Shown here: positions 1 to 3,372 of the stretch, piece after piece | Numbering within the stretch: position 1 is the stretch's first letter | Layout of the letters: every line of letters starts with the position of its first letter | Source: Candidatus Solincola tengchongensis | Lineage (GTDB): Bacteria > Actinomycetota > Geothermincolia > Geothermincolales > RBG-13-55-18 | Length of the DNA stretch: 5,734 bases | Reading direction: 5' to 3' | NCBI GenBank assembly: GCA_015711895.1 | Contig: MU158611.1 | Coordinates: forward strand, 1-5,734 | Program-made: the position numbers and the translations under genes | Notes under the pieces: generated by a model | What the model was told of the DNA's origin: nothing | The model's input: only the letters and a program-made list of their open reading frames with translations | The model's database searches: none

Positions 1-207
1 CTCATGGAAGCGCGCTCCCGGGGGGTGATGATAGCCTTGGGCACCGACGCCCACCGCAGGGAGCACCTCTCCTTCATGTTCTACGGGGTGGCAACCGCCC
101 GCAGGGGGTGGCTGGGCCCGGAACAAGTACTCAACGCCATGGAGCCGGAGGAGCTTTTAAGATGGCTGTGGGCGGGGCGAGAGAGGCGGAGAGAAGCGGG
201 CGGATGA
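1..207 (+). CDS. polX: PHP-domain protein, C-terminal fragment (probable DNA polymerase X)
   Basis: This is the 3' end of a gene that begins before the window; frame 1 is open from base 1 and stops at TGA 205-207, leaving 68 codons. The fragment reads like the last part of a PHP (polymerase and histidinol phosphatase) metal-dependent phosphoesterase domain. It has a T-D-A-H motif at visible residues 15-18, whose Asp and His are typical metal ligands, followed by YGVATARRGWL at residues 28-38 and a short helical end rich in Glu, Leu and Arg. The pairing of TDAH with Y-G-V-x-x-A-R-R-G-W is characteristic of the PHP domain at the C-terminus of bacterial family X DNA polymerases, which act in gap-filling repair and carry 3'-5' exonuclease activity. 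The polymerase part is not visible, so a stand-alone PHP phosphatase remains possible. The family call is firm; the PolX assignment is moderate. Confidence 0.75.
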   Translation, partial: LMEARSRGVMIALGTDAHRREHLSFMFYGVATARRGWLGPEQVLNAMEPEELLRWLWAGRERRREAGG

Positions 208-345
208 GCCGAGTTCGGGGAAAGAGGGGTTCATGGCCCCTGCCCGAGCCCCATCATCTCGAAGGATTTGGCCACTTCCGGCCGGGTAGGGCCGGTGACC
301 GCCGGAGATCTGGAGACGAGCGTGTACGGGGAGGAAGGGGTGGAG
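208..345. other. Intergenic gap with a GC-rich hairpin
   Basis: These 138 bases separate the PHP-domain gene from the RemA-like gene. They contain a perfect 6-bp inverted repeat at 278-295 (CCGGCC, six-base loop GGGTAG, GGCCGG). No T-run follows it, so it is not a canonical intrinsic terminator. No convincing -35/-10 pair is visible. The plus-strand frame of the downstream gene is open through the whole gap, and a TTG at 268 or GTG at 295 could lengthen that gene, but neither has a properly spaced ribosome binding site. A candidate 18-codon frame from ATG 233 has a purine-rich upstream stretch but no recognisable product. Confidence 0.4.
331..338 (+). promoter_or_regulatory. Ribosome binding site that sets the start at ATG 346
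   Basis: The purine-rich sequence GAGGAAGG lies seven bases before ATG 346. This spacing is close to ideal, and it argues against the upstream in-frame TTG 268 and GTG 295 starts and against GTG 340, which is too close. Confidence 0.65.
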
Positions 346-738
346 ATGGAGGTAAGGAAAAACGCCATCGTACCGCTGGGATACGGCAAGTATTACCGTG
401 CGGACAAGATCGTGGGGCTGGAACCCATAGAGGAGGAGCGCGGCCCTGCCCGCCGCACCTATGTCTACGTGGAGGGTCGGCCGGAGCCGGTCATAGCCTC
501 GCGCACCGAGGAGACCATCCTCCGGGACATGGTCGTGTCCGGGGAGGAGGCGGAAGCCTCCATGGCCTTCGAGCTCCTGGAGAGGATACTCCACGAGATG
601 GAGAGGGTGGGGCCCATGCTCCGCAGGAGCATACGAGAGGAGAGCGGTCTGGACATCGATGACCTGGTGGGGCGCATCCGGCGCGTGCTGTCCCGGGAGG
701 AAGAGAGGGAAGCGGACCAGGGAACGTTGTTCCTGTAA
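346..738 (+). CDS. Divergent RemA/DUF370-like small protein with extra helical C-terminus
   Basis: A 130-residue cytosolic protein with no signal peptide or membrane segment. Residues 8-62 resemble the RemA (DUF370) fold: an opening strand ending in L-G-Y-G (11-14), then RADKIVGLEP (18-27), and after a shortened loop a second strand pair with E-G-R-P (43-46), P-V-I-A-S (48-52) and T-I-L (57-59). B. subtilis RemA has the same order: an IGYGN strand, A-A-R-I-I, G-R-R-T-R-A-V-I, then V-I-L. RemA proteins are ring-forming DNA-binding regulators of biofilm matrix genes. The middle segment is about ten residues shorter here, and the G-R-R-T-R arginines used for DNA binding are replaced by G-R-P-E-P. 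Residues 66-130 form an added, charged, probably helical region that RemA lacks. The gene sits 34 bases before the NIF3-like gene and is probably co-transcribed with it. The coding call is firm; the RemA relationship is my motif-level reading and could be wrong. Confidence 0.6.
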   Translation: MEVRKNAIVPLGYGKYYRADKIVGLEPIEEERGPARRTYVYVEGRPEPVIASRTEETILRDMVVSGEEAEASMAFELLERILHEMERVGPMLRRSIREESGLDIDDLVGRIRRVLSREEEREADQGTLFL

Positions 739-760
739 GCGGTAAAGGGAAACGCGACCA

Positions 761-766
761 AGGAGG
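761..766 (+). promoter_or_regulatory. Ribosome binding site that sets the start at TTG 773
   Basis: A perfect AGGAGG lies six bases before TTG 773. The alternative in-frame TTG at 767 directly abuts the AGGAGG and could not be used efficiently. The NIF3-like protein therefore most likely begins M-K-L-R-E from a TTG codon. Confidence 0.7.
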
Positions 767-772
767 TTGGCC

Positions 773-2026
773 TTGAAGCTGAGGGAGATCCACGAACTGG
801 CGGTGAAGATGGGGGTGGAGAAGGACCCCCGCGGCAAGGAGGAGATCGAGAGGATACTCGCCGCCAACCGGGAGAAGTACGAAAAGCTGCCGGAGAAGGA
901 GAAGAGGTTCTTCGACCTGGAGAGCCTGGACAACCCCTTCCCGGACTCCCGCATCCTGGTGGGGGACCCGGAGACGGAGGTCCGCTGCGCCCTGGCGGGC
1001 ATAGACATGGAGGTGCCCGAGGTCCTTCTGGCCGACCGCCTGCGGGAGAAGGGGGAGCCGGTGGACCTCATCATCAGCCACCACCCGGAGGGGAGGGGGC
1101 TGGTGAACCTGGACAAGGTGATGGCCCTGCAGGCCGACGAGTGGTACCGCCACGGCGTGCCCATCAACATCGGCGAGGCCCTCATCGGCAAGCGCATGCA
1201 GGAGATCTACCGCGCCTTTCTCCCCCGCAACCACGAGCGCGCCCTGGATGCCGCCCGTCTTTTGGGCATCCCCTTCATGAGCATGCACACCGTGGCCGAC
1301 AACCAGGTCCATTCCTACCTTGGGGAGCTCTTCGCCCGGCGCAAGCCGCACACCGTGGGCGATGTGGTGGACATCCTCCTGGAGATACCGGAATACCAGG
1401 CCTCCGCGGAGAGCCAGGCGGGGCCGGTGGTCATAGTAGGCAAGAAGGAGAACCGCGCCGGCAAGGTGATGGTGGACATGACGGGGGGTACGGAAGGGCC
1501 CCAGGAGGTCCTGGAGAAGCTGGCCGCCGCCGGCGTGGGTACCATAGTGGCCATGCATTACTCGGAGAAACACCGCGAGGAGGCGGAGAAGCAGAAGATA
1601 AACGTGATCATCGCCGGGCACATAGTCTCCGATTCCCTGGGCATGAACCTCATCCTGGACCGGCTGGAGGAGAGGGGGGTGCGCATCATCCCCGTCTCCG
1701 GGCTGGTCAGGGTCTCCCGGGCCGCGTCCCGGAAGCGCCCCCGTGCCCGCGGCATATATGCCGCCGGCCTTTCCTCCCGTTTTCGCGGCATACACAATGC
1801 GTACCTGAGGCGATGGGAGGAAAGACAACGCGTCCCGCCCGGGCGGCGAGGAGCGGCGTCGGGAGAACGGGCGCGCCGCGGAAGGAGAGGGGATGTTGGG
1901 CGAGAAAGGTCGAGAAAGGGTTTGCTGCTTGTTCGCTGCGACCGATTTTTCATATACACTATGGTACAGGAGGTGTTCCGACGAAGAGAGGACTTGTCGA
2001 CTCGTCGCGGGGCTTGGCGCGGATGA
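773..2026 (+). CDS. NIF3/DUF34-family metal-binding protein with unusual C-terminal extension
   Basis: A 417-residue frame from TTG 773, chosen for its AGGAGG at six bases. Residues 1 to about 316 look like a complete NIF3 (NGG1p-interacting factor 3, DUF34, COG0327) protein. Visible motifs are S-H-H-P-E (102-106), M-H-T-V-A-D (171-176), M-H-Y-S-E-K-H (261-267) and A-G-H-I-V-S-D-S-L-G-M-N (281-292). The conserved His, Asp and Glu residues in such motifs bind a di-metal centre in characterised members. The family is nearly universal; its cellular function is poorly defined, so I assign no reaction. The domain appears to end at S-G-L-V-R-V-S-R (309-316, base 1720). The following 101 codons are arginine-rich, of low complexity, match no domain I know, and overlap promoter-like and palindromic sequence. 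The stop at 2024-2026 may therefore not be the ancestral one. It is probably co-transcribed with the RemA-like gene 34 bases upstream. The family call is strong; the true 3' end is uncertain. Confidence 0.85.
   Translation: MKLREIHELAVKMGVEKDPRGKEEIERILAANREKYEKLPEKEKRFFDLESLDNPFPDSRILVGDPETEVRCALAGIDMEVPEVLLADRLREKGEPVDLIISHHPEGRGLVNLDKVMALQADEWYRHGVPINIGEALIGKRMQEIYRAFLPRNHERALDAARLLGIPFMSMHTVADNQVHSYLGELFARRKPHTVGDVVDILLEIPEYQASAESQAGPVVIVGKKENRAGKVMVDMTGGTEGPQEVLEKLAAAGVGTIVAMHYSEKHREEAEKQKINVIIAGHIVSDSLGMNLILDRLEERGVRIIPVSGLVRVSRAASRKRPRARGIYAAGLSSRFRGIHNAYLRRWEERQRVPPGRRGAASGERARRGRRGDVGRERSRKGLLLVRCDRFFIYTMVQEVFRRREDLSTRRGAWRG
1740..1792. repeat. Two 17-bp direct-repeat units 36 bp apart, the first holding a perfect 16-bp palindrome
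   Basis: Unit one (1740-1756) and unit two (1776-1792) share CCCGT, three variable bases, then CGCGGCATA, giving 14 of 17 identical bases at a 36-bp period. Unit one continues into a perfect 16-bp palindrome, GCGGCATATATGCCGC (1749-1764). Unit two has only a degenerate dyad (GCGGCATA, then AATGCG). The repeat lies in the doubtful tail of the NIF3-like frame. It could be a dimeric regulator's operator, an RNA hairpin, or one copy of a dispersed repeat. The sequence facts are firm; the function is unknown. Confidence 0.5.
1929..1958 (+). promoter_or_regulatory. Candidate sigma-70-type promoter for the TPR gene
   Basis: An AT-rich patch stands out in GC-rich surroundings. TTGTTC (1929-1934) could be a -35 element and TATACA (1953-1958) a -10 element, with an 18-base spacer. 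Transcription would begin near 1965 and give a leader of about 160 bases before the TPR start. It lies inside the doubtful tail of the NIF3-like frame. The match is partial (four of six bases in each box), so this is only a candidate. Confidence 0.35.
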
Positions 2027-2114
2027 GTCCGGTGGGCCTTGAAGGCCTTTCGAGAGATTTAGAGAATTCCGTAAATGGTGGGGGCCTAGTAGTATTCCCT
2101 ACCGCCGGAGGAGG
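1979..2114 (+). other. Potentially structured leader upstream of the TPR gene
   Basis: Several inverted repeats could fold in a transcript. The strongest pairs GACTCGTCGCG (1999-2009) with CGC (2018-2020) and GATGAGTC (2022-2029): 11 bp with one G-U wobble and one bulged G, and an eight-base loop. An alternative 5' hairpin pairs CGAC and AAG (1979-1986) with CTTGTCG (1993-1999), loop AGAGGA; it shares base 1999 with the first. GGCC (2035-2038) pairs with GGCC (2044-2047) around TTGAA. Further on, GGT and GGG before 2085 could pair with CCC and ACC near 2097-2103, close to the ribosome binding site. I do not recognise a known riboswitch or small RNA. Part of this stretch is also read by the NIF3-like frame, which ends at 2026. 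Confidence 0.35.
2107..2114 (+). promoter_or_regulatory. Ribosome binding site for the TTG start of the TPR gene
   Basis: GGAGGAGG lies ten bases before TTG 2125, slightly long but acceptable spacing. No in-frame ATG or GTG in the first repeat is better placed, and starting at TTG keeps the first TPR helix intact. Confidence 0.55.
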
Positions 2115-2124
2115 ATGAGGGATA

Positions 2125-3252
2125 TTGAGCGAGGGATACCGGTTGCTCGAACAGGGGGAACGCCTGCTCGCGGAGAGCAGGATCGATGAGGCCATCGAAC
2201 GTTTCCGCCGCTTCCTGGACGATTACCCGGAGGACATAGAGGGCCAGTATCAACTGGGCCTGGCCCTCTATGAGAAGGGAGAGCTGGAAGAAGCCGCGCT
2301 GCGCTTCCGGCGCGTGGGCGAACTGGATCCCGACGACCCACGCTCCTACGACGGGCTGGCCCTGGTGATGATGGAGAAGGGGGATTACGCCCGCGCAGTC
2401 ACTTACTACCTGGAGGCCCTGCAGCGCGACCCGGACAACCCGGACCTGCTCAACGAGCTGGGCATCGCCTACCACGAACTGGGCGACGAGGAGCGGGCGC
2501 TGCAGGCGTACGAGAGAGCTTTGGAGCTCGATCCCAACTTCGGCTATCCCTACTACAACCGGGCTCGGCTCCTGGCGGGGAGGGGTGAATTCGAAGAGGC
2601 GGTGGAGTGCCTGGAAAAGGCGGTGAGCCTCTACAAAGGCGAGCGGGAGAAGCTCATCGACGTGCTCTTCGAGCTCGCCGCGGTCTACGAGGAGATGCTG
2701 GATGACGAGAGGGCTGTGGAGACCTACGGCGAGATCCTCATGCTCGACCCGGACAATGTGGAGGCCTTGCTCAGCCTGGGCTCCATTTACCTGGACCGGG
2801 GGGATTACCATAGAGCGGCCGCCTACTTCGACCGCGTCATTAGGCTGGACCCGGAAAACGACAGCGCCTACCTGGAGAAGGGCTACGCCTTGGGTTGCCT
2901 GGGTGAGGTGGAAAAGGAGCTGGAGTACATCGACAAATGCCTGGCCATCAACCCGGAGAACAAGTACGCCCTGAGCAACAAGGGGGCAGCCCTCATGGAG
3001 CTGGGGAGGATGGAGGAGGCCGAGGAGTCCTTCCGCCGCGCGCTGGAGGTGGACCCCTCCTACCCGTGGCCTTACTATAACCTCTCCTGTCTCTTCAGAT
3101 CAATAGGGGAGACCGACCGGGCCCTGCGTTATCTACGCCGCGCGCTGGAGCTGGATCCCTCCCTACGTGAGGATGCCGCGCGGGATGCCTGCCTTGACCG
3201 GCTGAGGCACACTCTGACGTTCAGGAAGCTGCTCGAGGGAGAGGCCACATAA
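2125..3252 (+). CDS. Tetratricopeptide repeat protein (about ten TPRs)
   Basis: A 375-residue soluble protein built almost entirely of 34-residue tetratricopeptide repeats. I count ten, at about residues 4-37, 38-71, 72-105, 106-139, 140-176, 177-211, 212-245, 246-279, 280-313 and 314-347. Most end in the classic A-L-x-L-D-P-x form, for example RALELDPNF near 139, RVIRLDPEN near 245 and RALEVDPSY near 313. The fifth is two to three residues longer and lacks the D-P turn. The last 28 residues form a helical cap with the L-D-R-L-R and F-R-K-L-L pattern seen at the end of many TPR proteins. There is no signal peptide, membrane segment or enzymatic domain, so it is likely a cytosolic scaffold binding unknown partners. 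It starts at TTG after a possibly structured leader and converges on the penicillin-binding protein gene. TPR content alone does not define a function, and proximity to the cell-wall gene is weak evidence because they are on opposite strands. Confidence 0.92.
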   Translation: MSEGYRLLEQGERLLAESRIDEAIERFRRFLDDYPEDIEGQYQLGLALYEKGELEEAALRFRRVGELDPDDPRSYDGLALVMMEKGDYARAVTYYLEALQRDPDNPDLLNELGIAYHELGDEERALQAYERALELDPNFGYPYYNRARLLAGRGEFEEAVECLEKAVSLYKGEREKLIDVLFELAAVYEEMLDDERAVETYGEILMLDPDNVEALLSLGSIYLDRGDYHRAAAYFDRVIRLDPENDSAYLEKGYALGCLGEVEKELEYIDKCLAINPENKYALSNKGAALMELGRMEEAEESFRRALEVDPSYPWPYYNLSCLFRSIGETDRALRYLRRALELDPSLREDAARDACLDRLRHTLTFRKLLEGEAT

Positions 3253-3324
3253 AGAAACCGCCCCGTACTCCCAATCCTACCCCGAGGACCTTTTCGCGGT
3301 TCAGCGGATTGGCTTGCACGGGGC
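3250..3324 (-). terminator. Nested hairpin, probable terminator for the penicillin-binding protein gene
   Basis: Two nested perfect 7-bp stems are visible: GCCCCGT (3260-3266) with ACGGGGC (3318-3324), and inside it CCAATCC (3271-3277) with GGATTGG (3306-3312). A short apical stem (GGACC with GGTTC, one wobble) may close the centre around TTTTCGC. On the minus strand the outer arm is followed by GGTTTCTTTATG, a T-rich stretch, about 50 bases after the penicillin-binding protein stop codon. On the plus strand the hairpin is followed by GC-rich sequence, so it is a poor terminator for the TPR gene. The T-tract is imperfect and the internal loop is large, so confidence is moderate. Confidence 0.4.
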
Positions 3325-3344
3325 CCCTCGCGAGAACGGTAATA

Positions 3345-3359
3345 TGGTAAAAGTTACCA
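3345..3359. repeat. Small inverted repeat in the convergent intergenic region
   Basis: TGGTAA and TTACCA form a perfect 6-bp dyad around AAG, in an AT-rich patch 14 bases from the penicillin-binding protein stop codon. There is no T-run on either side. It may be a minor 3' stem or a coincidence. Confidence 0.3.
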
Positions 3360-3372
3360 AGGGGAGGGCGAT

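Noticed and set aside
278..295. Intrinsic terminator after the PHP-domain gene
   Set aside because: The 6-bp GC stem is real but there is no T-tract on either side, so it is described only as a hairpin in the gap.
157..1197. A 346-codon open frame on the minus strand
   Set aside because: It spans three plus-strand features, including an intergenic gap, and shows no family motifs. It is best explained by the scarcity of stop codons in GC-rich DNA.
491..1828. A 445-codon open frame on the minus strand opposite the RemA-like and NIF3-like genes
   Set aside because: It lies antisense to a frame with clear NIF3 motifs, its composition is His/Gly/Leu/Pro-rich as expected from the complement of GC-rich coding DNA, and it shows no recognisable domain.
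1800..1960. Possible RNase P, SRP or tmRNA gene in the region after the NIF3 domain
   Set aside because: A GAGGAAAGAC stretch resembles an RNase P element, but the other conserved blocks of RNase P, SRP RNA or tmRNA are absent.
2019..2052. Hammerhead-ribozyme-like core (GGATGAGTCC followed by a GAA)
   Set aside because: The invariant CUGAUGA is not met (a G replaces U) and the GAA is not placed directly after a closing stem II, so a hammerhead fold is not supported.
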